From NCBI GenBank assembly GCA_963576735.1, contig OY755184.1:7812001-7876000 (forward strand): a stretch of 64,000 bases of DNA, in the 5' to 3' direction. Numbering within the stretch: position 1 is the stretch's first letter; each line of letters starts with the position of its first letter. Below the pieces are notes generated by a model. It saw nothing but the letters and a program-made list of their open reading frames with translations. It did not search any database and was not told where the DNA came from. This DNA comes from Bedellia somnulentella (taxonomy: Eukaryota; Arthropoda; Insecta; Lepidoptera; Bedelliidae). Positions 1 through 10,788 of the stretch are shown here, piece by piece. The position numbers were made by a program, and so were the translations under genes.

Positions 1-625
1 TTCGATTCTTTTTGCACTGTCAGCGTTTCTATGTAGTGCGCGTCATTGTGTACTGACAGCTCGTCGCTACATTACTCCCCCTCCAACAGGAAATTTTGAC
101 TCCATATCATCGTGCCAGTGTGTGTATGCTCGACGGCCATGTGTGCCGGAACCTCAATGCTGACTCCAACAGCCACGGTGTGGGTGCCCCGTTGCTTGTC
201 CCATTGCTGCCGTGCTGCGAGTCGTGTCTCATGAGCCGTGGATTCGAAGCGCTTTGACTGCAGTCCTTTGATATCCTTTTTGCTGCTCGTACTTGTCTGG
301 CCAATCCAAATGACTCCTTGTGCTTTGAAGGACGCCATCGTGTTCTGTAGTCGGTGGTCACCAATGTGGAGGAAAAGGGAAGATCTTCCGCCAGGCGGTG
401 GTATGCCTGGGGACCGCGGTCCAACTGTATTAAGTTGGAATTTGTTTATATAGTAAATGTTTTTTAGAAACTTTGATTGCACGATGTACGATTTGTATAG
501 CGAGTCTTGATGACGAGTGTGACGTATATTGCTTCGTTACGTGTTGCTGTGGAATGTGATTCTTCTTGCACTGTCAGCGTTTCTATGTAGTGCGCGTCAT
601 TGTGTACTGACAGCGCGTCGCTACA
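1..625 (-). mobile_element. Miniature or internally deleted LTR retroelement, 3' LTR cut by window edge
   Basis: Two near-identical stretches (about 1-71 and 549-625) share the end reading ctaca on +, i.e. TGTAG on -. Reading the - strand, a 5' LTR of about 200 bp runs from 625 (TGTAGCGACG) to about 426 (ending in CA). Then comes only about 350 bp of internal sequence. A polypurine tract (ggagggggagtaa on -, 72-85) directly abuts the TG of the second LTR copy at 71, which continues off the window. The internal open frame (482-72, -) ends in the polypurine tract but shows no gag or pol motif that I recognise. The tract beside a TG start is classic LTR-element architecture. The tiny interior suggests a TRIM-like or deleted, non-autonomous copy. 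The inner LTR border at about 426 is inferred, and the primer-binding site is not identified. Confidence 0.6.
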
Positions 626-629
626 CAAA

Positions 630-1190
630 CAACCATACAAATCTTCAACCCTTATTTCACCCCCACACTGGTAAAAACTTCAAAATGCTAGAACAAACGA
701 TTTTTCGATTCTTACTTAGTGCCTCAATAAAAAAAATACAAACTACATACTAACTTCTAACCCCTATTTCATCCCTTCACAGGGTGAAATTTCAAAAACG
801 CTAGAACAAATGTTTTTTTGTTCCTTATGAAGTGCTTAAATACGAGCATAAATTTTCATGGTCATATCTTTTAAAATTAAAAAATCCCGTACAAACTTTC
901 AACCCTTATTTCCACCTCTTCATCCCTTATTTTCGCAATAAAAGGTAGCCTATGTTCTTTCTGAGGGTCTAAAGATTGCCTGTGTCAAATTTCATCAAAT
1001 TCGTTTGAGACGGTTAAGCGGGAAAGCGTGACATTGATGATTTACCAAAAAATCTTTAAGCTTACGCTTAAAGGTGTTCTTGCCAAACCAATCTCGTATT
1101 GGTGGAGGAAGATAATTCCAGCGCTTGACCGCTGCAAATCTGAAAGAACCTCTAAATACGGCTGATCAGTGGATTGGCAAGATCGCCCAG
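630..1190 (+). repeat. Degenerate dispersed repeat
   Basis: Contains imperfect internal repeats (cttcaacccttattt / ctaacccctatttcatccc / ctttcaacccttatttcc). It then has a stretch resembling the 'caaatttcatcaaattcgtttgagacggtt' type of sequence found next to retroelement remnants in moth genomes. No coding potential. Family not identified. Confidence 0.35.
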
Positions 1191-1617
1191 AATTTTATCT
1201 GATAGTTACTGTTAGTTACAACTCCAAATATCAATGTGGTGAGGTGTAATGTGTCGTGTGACATTATTATGTGTATAAGCCTGCGGGAACGGGGATGGAG
1301 TCAAAAGCAAAAACGGGCACATGCGTTTTGTGGCCGTAGTATTAATTTCTGTGTGCAAAATGCTACAACTGCAACCTACATAAACCACATCGCAATAGTT
1401 TAATATTGACAATATCAAATTCACACTTCATTAATCACGAATATTGTAAAGAACTTTGAGATGGTAGAATAGAAGCAGTTATGCTTCTGATGAAATATGG
1501 TTTTAGTCACTTATACTTGTACGTACCTTAGTAGGTTACTAACCATAGATTATAACTAGATTTTAATCTGAAATAAATACTTTATTATTATTAATAAATT
1601 TATAAAGAAAGATTTTA

Positions 1618-1857
1618 CCGTGTAGTTTCGGCTTAGAATAACACTACCCCATTTCTTCCGGTGAGTGTACGTAAGAGGCGACTAACGGTATTGGGCTTTT
1701 AAGGGATTGTTGGGCGATGCGGTTGGAGACCCATCACCAACAACCTTTATTCCACCATCTTTTTCCACACAACTTTCAAAAGTGGCTGAGGAATTTCTGA
1801 TTCCTCAGCTCTGGCTACCCCTTCAGGGGATTCATAGCCGTGAGTATATGTATGTGT
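1618..1857 (+). repeat. R1 dispersed repeat, full-length copy
   Basis: Head gtgtagtttcggcttagaat, middle with 'ggcgactaacggtattgggc', 'ggttggagacccatcacc' and 'ccaccatctttttccac', then 'agctctggctaccccttcag', and a tail running into tatgtatgtg. The same ordered blocks recur more than a dozen times on both strands in this window. The tail of short TATG repeats is retroposon-like, but no internal RNA polymerase III promoter is evident. Family name unknown. Confidence 0.75.
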
Positions 1858-2497
1858 AAAGAAAGAGTATTTGCTTCTAAAACACAAAAAAAACCTTAAG
1901 TAAGTATACGAAATGAAATGACTAATCAATTGCTTAGAGCATATACATCTAGACCATAACTAGAGAGATAAAGAATACGTCACGACGAGCAAGAAAAGGA
2001 TAGCTAATTATAAAACTCTTAAAGATAGAAAGAGCTAGTACTGTGATTTTTTGTCCCTTATGGTGTAACCTGTTTTTCGAATGTGGCAAACTGTCCAAAG
2101 TGGCAGTTTGCCACTATTTTGTTAGATAAATAATAAACGCTTTGTTTACTTCATCGATTTTAGATAATATTGTGCAAATACGTGAAACAAATCATATTTT
2201 GGACTCGTAGGAAGTAAGCTTGTTTAGGGCAGAGACCTTGTTTATGTGATCGTGCTTTAAAAATAGGTAAATAAAAAGTTTCGGGCTGCAGGCTGCATGA
2301 ATAACTTCGCAGTGGCGTATCAAAGAAAACTCGGAATTTATTTACAGTTTATGAACCTTATTAGATTCACAATAGAAGATATGCTGTTATTTATACGTTT
2401 TTACCTGGGTTTTTGATTTAATTCTAAACATAACCTTCAACAAAAAAAAAACGGTGATGCCCACTTAAAAATCTCAATAATCCTATAGAAGTAAGAG

Positions 2498-2941
2498 TAG
2501 GCTATTTGACTAAATTTTGAAAACTATCTTACGGTGTTAATTTGTTTATAAGGAGCCCTAAAAAATATTTTTCTGTCTTCATTTTAGCTATTTTATTAAA
2601 AAATCGAAAAAGAAAATGCAATATTCAAATGTGCCGCGAAAACGCGACTTTAAGTAATATGGCGGCTGTAGCACAAATGACGTCAATTCCGCATTAAACA
2701 CCAATGAGCGAAGCGATACACAGTCTGTTTATGTGCAATCTACGTCATTATAGAAATAGCCAATCACGGTCGTTTTTAGTCACGTGACAGTTGCATCAAA
2801 AATACTTATTTTAAAAGACGGATTTTAGTGAAATAATGCAATATTTTTATCTCGCATTATTACATATGGGTCCAAAAAAGAAATATTAAGACTAATGAAA
2901 TAAAAGAAATGTATATTTTTATTGCAGCCAAATAGCCTATT
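2498..2941. mobile_element. Possible non-autonomous DNA transposon with short inverted ends
   Basis: The sequence taggctatttgac (2498-2510) is matched in reverse complement by gccaaatagccta (about 2927-2939). The about 440 bp between them is non-coding and includes a tgacgtca motif (about 2678-2686) and a gtcacgtgac palindrome (about 2779-2788). The inverted match is only about 12-13 bp and no clear target duplication is visible, so this is tentative. Confidence 0.35.
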
Positions 2942-3189
2942 CATCATGTGAATAAGATAATTACTCTGAACAAGGAAATTATTCGGAACTAATTAAAAAA
3001 ATATTGTCTAAAAGACAGTAACTTTGATTGCTGAGTTAAACTATGTTGAATTTGACTAAGGTAACGTGTATTACTTTATAATGAATATTTGATTAAAAGA
3101 GTTGATTTATTTTTAAAAAAATATTATTGATCTATCACCCTATTAGAATGATTATTACATATGTTTCAAATAAATAATATGAGTGAAAT

Positions 3190-3320
3190 AAGATGCCGTA
3201 TAGTGTCGGCGGTACTACTAATATTTAATCTGTGGTGTCGGCTTAACATAGCACATATATTTTACTACCCGCACATCGTAAAAAGCAACTTAGGCTTTTG
3301 GTTTGGGGCTTTTGAAGTTA
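3190..3320 (+). repeat. R1-like fragment
   Basis: Holds two degraded copies of the R1 head motif (tatagtgtcggcggtac and gtggtgtcggcttaacatag), followed by a segment like the R1 'ttgggctttt' block. Diverged and incomplete. Confidence 0.35.
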
Positions 3321-3516
3321 TAATTAAAACAACTACTGACTTTCGGATATTTTAACCGCGAATATGGTTTTTTAAAGCCCGACGATTCGAAAACTTTTCA
3401 GTTATCATGGTCACGGGAAGACTGAGGTGTTATTTGTCATTCATTATACAGTACTATAAAATTATTAATACTAACTACCTTCACAAAATTTAAGATACAT
3501 TTGCGTTTAATACTTG

Positions 3517-3903
3517 CTAAGTACAAAAAGAGCTAATGTTATCTGGAGTCTTGCTAGTGTTCTTCACTTGCTTGGTTGTGCTAACGATCGGGTTCCAAGC
3601 AGGTGGTAATTGCCAACCATCATCTCTATTGGAGTTTGGATGTTTCTTTATTTCAATAGATTCGCGTATCATTCTAGGTATCAATCGATTCTCTTTAGCT
3701 AGAATTGTAGGTTTGTCAAAACGCATGTGGTGGTTTGGTTTATCCAAGGTGTGTTCACACAAAGCAGATCTTCCAGGACGCCTATTCTTCATATCAGCAA
3801 TATGTTCTTTTACGCGAGTAGCTACACTACGCTTTCTTTGGCCGATGTATGAAAAACCACACTCCCATCCTTTAATTACCATCTTTTCTTTACTCAACGT
3901 CAA
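3517..3903 (-). pseudogene. Penelope-like element remnant: GIY-YIG endonuclease C-terminus
   Basis: Encodes the retrotransposon endonuclease domain that lies C-terminal to the reverse transcriptase in Penelope-like elements. The 128-residue open frame on - starts with CGFSYIGQRKRSVATRVKEH (residues 15-34), which carries the GIY-YIG-type core, the downstream arginine and a conserved EH. It continues with the C-terminal block rich in IPRMIRESIEIKKHPN and ending DGWQLPPAWNPI, which I recognise from arthropod Penelope ORFs. The reverse transcriptase is missing: on the upstream (5') side the frame is cut at about 3903, where an R1 fragment begins. This is a 5'-truncated retrocopy, so not an autonomous element, although the frame itself is unbroken. 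Confidence 0.75.
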
Positions 3904-3990
3904 AAAATGGCTGAGGAAATTTTAATTATCAAGCACTGGCTACACCTTCTTTTATATGTATGAATATGCATGTATGTTAATATAAGTGTT
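3904..3990 (+). repeat. R1 3' fragment abutting the Penelope remnant
   Basis: Contains the R1 3' blocks (aaaatggctgaggaaattt, then 'gctaca..cttcttttatatgta' and a tatg-rich tail). It directly joins the truncated 5' edge of the Penelope fragment. Confidence 0.55.
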
Positions 3991-4244
3991 CTTGTAACGT
4001 TTAGAGGAACTCTCATTAAAACACCAACAGATGGTCACCCTACTTAAAATGAGACACAGCTATCTCGTTCGCCATCCCTGTTCAGGACACTTTAGGACGC
4101 CAGAGCGCATTCCTGTTAAGATAGTAATTCCATTTGAAAGTATGACAAAATGGCTGTCCAATGTGTTATAGTGGTAAGTTATGCCAGCTGCGAACTAGAG
4201 GGACCACCCACACAGGCCTTTAAGGGAAAACAAAAGTGCTTATC

Positions 4245-4445
4245 TTTTACATACATTCATAAACTCACGGCCATAAATCCCAAAAAGGGGTAGTTAGAGC
4301 TTCAGGGCCGACAATCCTTAGCCACATTTGGAAGTTGATAGGGGATAAGATGGTAGTAATAAAGTATGATAAGTGACGGGTCTCCAACCGCATAGCCCAA
4401 AAACCACTTAGAAGGCCCTATAGCCTTAGCCTTAGTCGCCACTTA
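4245..4445 (-). repeat. R1 copy, reverse orientation
   Basis: Reverse-complement R1 blocks in order: 'catacattcataaactcacggc', 'cccaaaaaggggtagttaga', 'gataagatggtagtaataaag', 'gggtctccaaccgcatagccc', 'ccttagtcgccactt'. Confidence 0.65.
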
Positions 4446-4784
4446 TTATTTTCTTATTTAGTTCTTTGAACGTAACAGTAACAGTCGAAGCTTCCTGAAA
4501 TTATTTTATGCCAACACATTTGGCCATCATTTGGCGCACAAAACTGAGTGAACTGAGTTAGAGTTGTGCCAATATTGACAACAATTGACGACTCAGACCG
4601 TGGAACGCGTAACATGACAATTGATTGACATATTTATTTCATTCAAACCGCCATTTTCGTTTTCAAAAGTTATTATTTTGAAAATGGTATTTTTCTTCTT
4701 TGTGATGTAAATAAAGTATTGTGGTATAAAGCCAAAGTGTTAGTCATATTTTTAAAATTTGGACTATAATAAGAAAGAACTAAA
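4446..4784 (+). promoter_or_regulatory. Chk2 upstream region / presumed promoter and 5' UTR
   Basis: Non-coding, AT-rich stretch between an R1 repeat and the Chk2 start codon. It is the only non-repeat sequence directly upstream, so it presumably holds the promoter and 5' UTR. I see no convincing TATA box or initiator. The transcription start is unknown. Confidence 0.35.
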
Positions 4785-7700
4785 ATGGGTGATGATTGCA
4801 ACGATAATACCCAAACTCAAACCCAAAACTCCCAGATTGATTGGAGTCAGCATAATACTCCGACTATTATACCTAATATTTGGGGTAGAATTTACTCAAC
4901 AAAGATCTCCCTGAATGGGAAGCATTGCTGGAAAGAAGTTGACAAAAAGCATCCTGAATACTATGGTAAGTCACATTGGGTTGTTAACCTAACTGTGTAG
5001 TTTTTACATCTCAAAACAATGGAAGTTATCCTTTGTATGTTGGTACATTCAATGTAACGCTACAGACAACCTCCCCTAGCCTCTTTAGAAATTCACGCAT
5101 ACCTACATAAATAAACGAAATAATTTTCATGTAACCTTGGACCCTAAGAAATACATTTATCAAAATATTTATAATAGCTTCTATGGTGTCCTGCTAAAGT
5201 AATGTCAAAGTTTTATCACAATACCTATTTTGCCCTTTTAGATCTTATCCAGCAAGAGTTCAGTCTTGGTCGAGCACTTAACTGCACTTTTATCATGAAA
5301 AAAGAAATGATCAAAGAGGACATTATTAAAAATGTTAGCAAATTACACTTCATTCTGAGAAGAGATATCAAGTAAGTAAAGAAAATACTTGTTTAGTTGA
5401 AACTTGTAATAAATGAACAGAGTCCTGAACTGACTCAGTAAGGTTGTTATTTCAATAATATTAATATTATAATCAGTATATTGTTTTGAGTTGTAATTTC
5501 AATTTTATATGTGGCAGTAATCTAAGAAAAGGTAATATGTTTGTCATTAAAATTACTTAAGTGAGCATTATAGCTTGTCGTTTAAAAGTGTCCCTAAGAC
5601 AGCTGACAATGAGAAGAGGCTTATCAAGAAGAAAATATTATCAAGTTCAGAACAAACAAAACAGTGATCCTTCTTCAAAAACATGAAATGGAGCTAGCCA
5701 TTATTAACTTGTTCTTTTAAACAACAGTTTTTTATAGAGTTCTAGGATGATAAATAGGTAAATTGTAACTTAACTGAGCAATTTTTCTTTTTAATATGTA
5801 ATTTAATAATTTTTTATATGCAGTACTTACATGCCAAAATTTAACATCACTTGTTGCAACAAATTTCTTTTAATTTCTGAATGGATGGACCGACTATAAT
5901 GAGACCAGCAGATAGCTAATATAATGAGGAGTACATTGGCATTTTTTGTGTTAACAATCTAATTGCTCATACCAAGCCGGGTGCATTGTTAGCTTTTATT
6001 TCTATATGTTACCTTTTTAATTCTGTATGCTGACTTTGCAATTGTATATTCCTCTTGGTTATATTTCTTTTATTTTCAATTTCAGTGAACCTCTCAGTCC
6101 TGCCATTATAACAGATATGTCATACAATGGAACTTTTGTGAATGGAGTAAAAATAGGAAAAGGCAACAGCCGAGTACTTGATGACAATGATGAAATATCA
6201 GTCACACATCCACTTGTTAAAAGTAAGTTTAGTTTTTACTGCTAAGAAAATAAATTTTATGTTTGTTCCTTTATTTTTTTTAATGTTTTTTTCTTTGCAG
6301 TTTTTGTTTTTAAAGATTTACTTAAAAATGAGCAAGACAAAGTACCTAAACAAATATCACAAAAGTATTACATTTCTAGGACATTAGGTCAAGGGGCTTG
6401 TGGCCTTGTTAAATTGATCTATAACAAAGTAAGATCTTTTTTTTACTATTAAATTGGTTAAATAAAATATCCAAAACAATACTTATAATATTTTCTTTAC
6501 AGACCCAGTGCACTAAGCATGCTATTAAGATTATAAAAAAAAGCAAATTGACAAATGGTGCCAATAATAACTTGAATAATCCTGAAAAAGTGATGAATGA
6601 GGTCAACATCATGAAAGCATTGAGACATGTAAGTTTATTATTATACCTAGCTTAGTTTTAAATTACTTTTAATAATATAAGTTGACAACCCTTACAACCT
6701 ATATCTATCTGTTAACTTCAGCTGACAATATCTGTATGACACAAAGTACCTTTAAGAAACATGATCATAAATAAAAACACTAAAAAATATTGTCTCTCAT
6801 AGCACAAATGCAGTAACATAACTGTGTGCAATGCTAAATATATTTTTGGTGTAAATGGGTAGAATTACTTGGGTCTTTCCCTTTCCTGCAGGTAAAAGAA
6901 TTATCTCATTCTTCTGATTACCCTTATAAATTGGAATCCCTAGCTATATCCAAGTAGTTTCCATTATAAGTCAAACACCCTTCCAAGAAGTGAAATATTA
7001 TTTGTACTGACAATTTTTTTTTTATTCTCCAGCCATGCATAATATCAATACAAGAAGTATATGATTCCTGGGACACAGTCTTTATAATCTTGGAATACAT
7101 GGAAGGAGGGGATCTCTTTGAAAGAATCTCCAAAAATGGTCAGCTTTCAGAAAAATTGACTAAGTTTATGTTTAGACAAATGATTTTGTCTGTGAAATAC
7201 TTACATTCCAAAGGAATAACTCATAGGGATCTCAAGGTAAGTTTCAAGATAAAATCTATTCTTATTAAATAACTAGTTGACCCATACAACTTCTTTTGGG
7301 TGATATATGAAAAATCATCATCAGAACTTTTCCTGTAGTTCAGACGTGATTGAGTACCAAACATTTAATCATCCAAAAATTTAACCCCCTATTTTACCTC
7401 TTTAGGAAAGAATTTTGTCCCGCCAACCTACACTTTTATTTTCATAAGACTATTATGTCCAGAATTAAGAAATAGGAAGTAAGCAAGAAATTATTGTGTA
7501 TGCCATTTAAAACTTCGGTTTGCAAGACATAACCGCTAATAAATAATTTTGTCAGCATACAAAGATTTTTTTAGCAATCATTAAAATAAGGTAATCAAGA
7601 CAAGGACAATGATCAGCAGTTTGAACACAAACTGGTAGCAAATTTTATTATGTATTTGCAAAGTAACCGCGATAGCCCAGTGGGTAGAACACTCAGTTAT

Positions 7701-10700
7701 CGTGCAAACAACTAGTGTTCAAATCCTGGGTCGGGCCTACACCAATTTGTCTTTTCTAAAGACATATGTGTAGTTAATTTATCATGGTTGTTAACGGTGA
7801 GGGAAAACATCGTGAGGAAACCTACATGGCTGAGTTGTACTTAGTCATGTGACAGTGAATTTGTACAAAACGGCGATAGGCCTGCCCCCTATCACGTGAG
7901 TACACTGTCCATGCAAAACGTGGGTACTCTGAACACCAGGTGACAAAGTCACGTGATGTTCAGAAGTAGTAGTACCTCTGCCAACCCCTTCGGGGATATT
8001 CGGAGTGAATGTTTATGTTATGTTATTGCAAAGTAAACAATCGCTCGGCAGAATAATGACTTGGTCAGCAGAGAAAACATTTCTGCAAGCAACTTATTTG
8101 ACTTGAAACCATACTTTAATTTTTGATGGCAATTTAAATAGTTATTACTTTTCAGCCTGACAATGTACTACTAGAGAGTGCAGCCGAAGAAACTATAGTA
8201 AAAATAACAGACTTTGGTCTCAGCAAGTTTGTAGGCGAAGACAGTTTCATGAAGACAATGTGTGGCACCCCGCTGTATTTGGCTCCAGAGGTGTTGCAAG
8301 CTAATGGGATGAAGAGCTATGGACCTGAGGTTGATGTTTGGAGTCTTGGGGTTATACTTTTTGTTTGGTAAGTTTATATGCCATCTCGTATGTTTTTAAT
8401 GTTTTTTGAGTCTAATTTTGGACTTTCTTTCACTGGTTAAACTTGTACTCCATTTAAAGCTTCAACTATGTAAGATACTAAAAATACATATACGCACAGC
8501 TATATATTCCAAAAAATGGTGACCAGTTCAGAATTAAAACTTCCTTAACCATTTTACAAAGTTGAGCTCTTAAAATTAAGTTGCATCGTACGATATCCGG
8601 ATCGGTAATGGAGGTACAGAAAGAGATGAATAGTGCTATCCTTAAGCGCATTACACACTGAGCCCGCCGGGTCGCCTAAAAAGCCAAGAGACACAACCCG
8701 GCGGCCTATATGAAAAAAATCTAGATTGCCGACAAAAACTTTCCGCTATACCAAAATACAGAATATTAGTATCTTTGTTATAAGTTTTAAGATTTACTTA
8801 TTCAAAACTATTTCAGCATATCTATTTATCTACTATACCAAACAATACTTCTCGCAAATCTGACCACAACTAAAACCATTAAACCCCCACAGCCTAGTAG
8901 GCTACCTGCCGTTCTCCAGCGACTACAAGGAGGTGTCACTCCGCGAGCAGATCGTGTCCGGTCGGTACCGCGTGTCTGCCACGCACTGGAGAGATATTAG
9001 CAGCGCCGCCAAACATCTTGTAAGGAGGATGCTCACTGTGCCTGTGGCGAAGAGGATCACGCTCGATCAGATATTGGCTCATCCGTGGATGCAGGTAACC
9101 GTAGAATAGAATTAATGAAGCTTAAGTTAGTAAGTACAGTTGACATCGAGGCTTCAATTTGCTGTTAAATCAGTTTAGTAGTGGTGTGGTAAGAATTCGT
9201 ACTCGCTTAACTAAACAACGCACTGGCGAGATATTAGCAGCGCCGCCAAACATCTTGTGAGAAGACTGCTCACTGTTTCGGTAGGGAAGAGGATCACGCT
9301 CAATCAGATATTGGCACATCCGTGGATGCGGGTAACTGTAGACTATTGAGGCATAATTCCTTGGATACAGGTAACATTGAGTCTTAAGTTAGCCTTAAAA
9401 TCAGTTTAGTAGAGATGTGGTAAAAATGCGTTCATCACGACAGCGCTGGTTGAATCGGGTAATGAGTTGTTTAGCCACCTAACTAAACCCGGTTTAAGTA
9501 AGTTCCAAAGTCGAGTAGGGGTGTGGTACCGATCTCACGCTCGATCAGATACTGGCGCATCTGTGGATGCAGGAAACTATGAATTTAGTGGATGCTGGTA
9601 ACATTGCAATTAAGTTTGTTAATATGGAGTTAGTTAATATTCAGGCTTAAGTTGGCCTCAAAGTCAGGAGTGTAAAACGGTGGTCTGAATGCGTACTCGC
9701 CATGCGATTGATTTGGAAAAATGAGCGGTTAGCCGTCAATTTAAACGCCGGCCCTGAAGTTAGCCCCAAAGTCGAGTAGGGGTGTGGTAAGAATGGTCGC
9801 GTAACTAAATGACGCTCTGGCGAGATATTAGCAGCGCCGCCAAACATCTTGTGGGAAGAATGCTCACTGTACCTCTGGGGAAGATGATCACGCTTGACCA
9901 GATACTGGCTCATCCGTGGATGCAGGTAACATAGGAAATAAGGTAGCCCCTAAGTTATTAGAAGTGTAGTATAGATGCGTACTTGCCAACTGGTTAAATC
10001 GGACAATTAGATAAACGTTTAACCGCCTTACTAGTAATAGCAATTCAGCGCCGTCAAACATCTCGTAGGGAGGATGGTTGATAGTGCTTACCGGTCCCCT
10101 CAACCAGATATTCGTACATGTAGCTTGGGCGATAAGTTAAGTGTCTAGTCGCCTATTTAGCTGGATGGTTTAACCAGATGGCTAAGACATAGCTATACTA
10201 TTACTAAGAAAAAAATTACCATAAAATGTGTCATATACACCACAACTATATAACGCGTATATTTTAAATTCTCTAATTTCAAACTTTGGTAATACCGGGC
10301 AACCTCACACCAATAACTCATTTTAAGTCCCTAAGAAGATTATGTGCTCATTACATTAACAAACCTTTATTTTCAACATTTAAAACACAATATTTTAATG
10401 TTTTTGACATGAATTCCTCATGTGGGGATTATTACTCATAAATAAAAGATTGCCATGCCTTACAATATTGTTAAGCAACTAAAATTTTCTTTCACAGGAT
10501 TCGGAAGTCATATCAAAAGTCGAGCATTTGATTTGTCAAAGTATAACTATAAAGAACATTCAGCTAATCGATTCCTCCGGAACGACCATTCACTCGCAAT
10601 CAGAAGGAGATAGCAGCAACTCTTCAGAACAGACTACTGTAGTCAAACTAGTCACTAAAAGATTTATGAGCGATAGTTTCTCTGTCTCCTGCGAACCGCT

Positions 10701-10788
10701 ACCGAAGAAACTCAAGCTTGAAGATTTTACTGCCACAGACAAAAGTGACAGTACCAATTCTGGTAGCGTCACATTATCAAGCCATTAA
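4785..10788 (+). CDS. lok: Checkpoint kinase 2 (Chk2/loki), 9 coding exons
   Basis: Ser/Thr kinase that relays ATM signals after DNA damage. Exons: 4785-4965, 5242-5371, 6086-6222, 6301-6428, 6503-6628, 7033-7236, 8156-8367, 8893-9094, 10498-10788; all GT-AG, phases agree, 536 aa. The N-terminus is an SQ/TQ cluster (T9Q, T11Q, T13Q, S16Q, S21Q), the ATM/ATR target zone. The FHA domain spans about 34-157, with the phosphothreonine-binding FSLGR (67-71) and SYNGTFVNG (116-124). The kinase domain (about 172-440) shows the glycine loop G179-QGACG, lysine K201, HRD D300, DFG D321, T-loop T336 and T340 (equivalent to human T383/T387) and APE 345-347. The C-terminal tail has a basic PKKLKLE nuclear-localisation-like motif (509-515). 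Length is close to human CHK2 (543). Intron 6 holds a SINE and intron 8 an array of exon-8 copies. Confidence 0.95.
7656..8036 (+). mobile_element. tRNA-derived SINE, full-length, in Chk2 intron 6
   Basis: Body 7667-8025 is flanked by an 11-bp direct repeat, ttgcaaagtaa (7656-7666 and 8026-8036), which is a target-site duplication. The head is tRNA-like, with an A-box-like tagcccagtgggtagaac and a B-box-like gttcaaatcctgg. The body runs through 'ggttgttaacggtgaggg' and 'ggcctgccccctatcacgtg' to 'ccaaccccttcgggga', and it ends in a short ATGTT repeat. Seven copies lie in this window. Confidence 0.85.
8372..8890 (+). other. Chk2 intron 7, no recognisable feature
   Basis: AT-rich intron between exons 7 and 8. 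I see no repeat shared with the rest of the window, and no open frame beyond chance length. Confidence 0.6.
9095..10497 (+). repeat. Exon-derived tandem array in Chk2 intron 8
   Basis: The 3' half of exon 8 plus its donor and following intron is repeated at least four times. Copies lie at 9221-9331 (open, with the ggtaac donor kept), 9534-9572 (3' part only, donor GT changed to GA), 9813-9925 (open over the whole copied segment, gcaggtaac donor kept) and about 10041-10120 (degraded). Intervening sequence also repeats (for example 'aaagtcgagtaggggtgtgg' at about 9507 and 9767). No copy includes the start of exon 8 (8893-8982), so none has the exon's own acceptor. They look like local tandem duplications that are decaying, not whole alternative exons. 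Confidence 0.85.
10412..10450 (+). repeat. Short fragment of the palindromic element found at 26166-26976
   Basis: The stretch cctcatgtggggattattac followed by tcataaataaaag matches the junction sequence of the tRNA-like composite in spinster intron 2 almost exactly. That sequence is therefore dispersed and not unique to that site. No tRNA-like part is present here. Confidence 0.55.

Noticed and set aside
3536..3925. 129-codon open frame on +
   Set aside because: Antisense to the Penelope endonuclease frame, whose - strand translation carries the recognisable motifs.
10590..10772. Open frame on - over the last Chk2 exon
   Set aside because: Shadow of the Chk2 C-terminal coding sequence.
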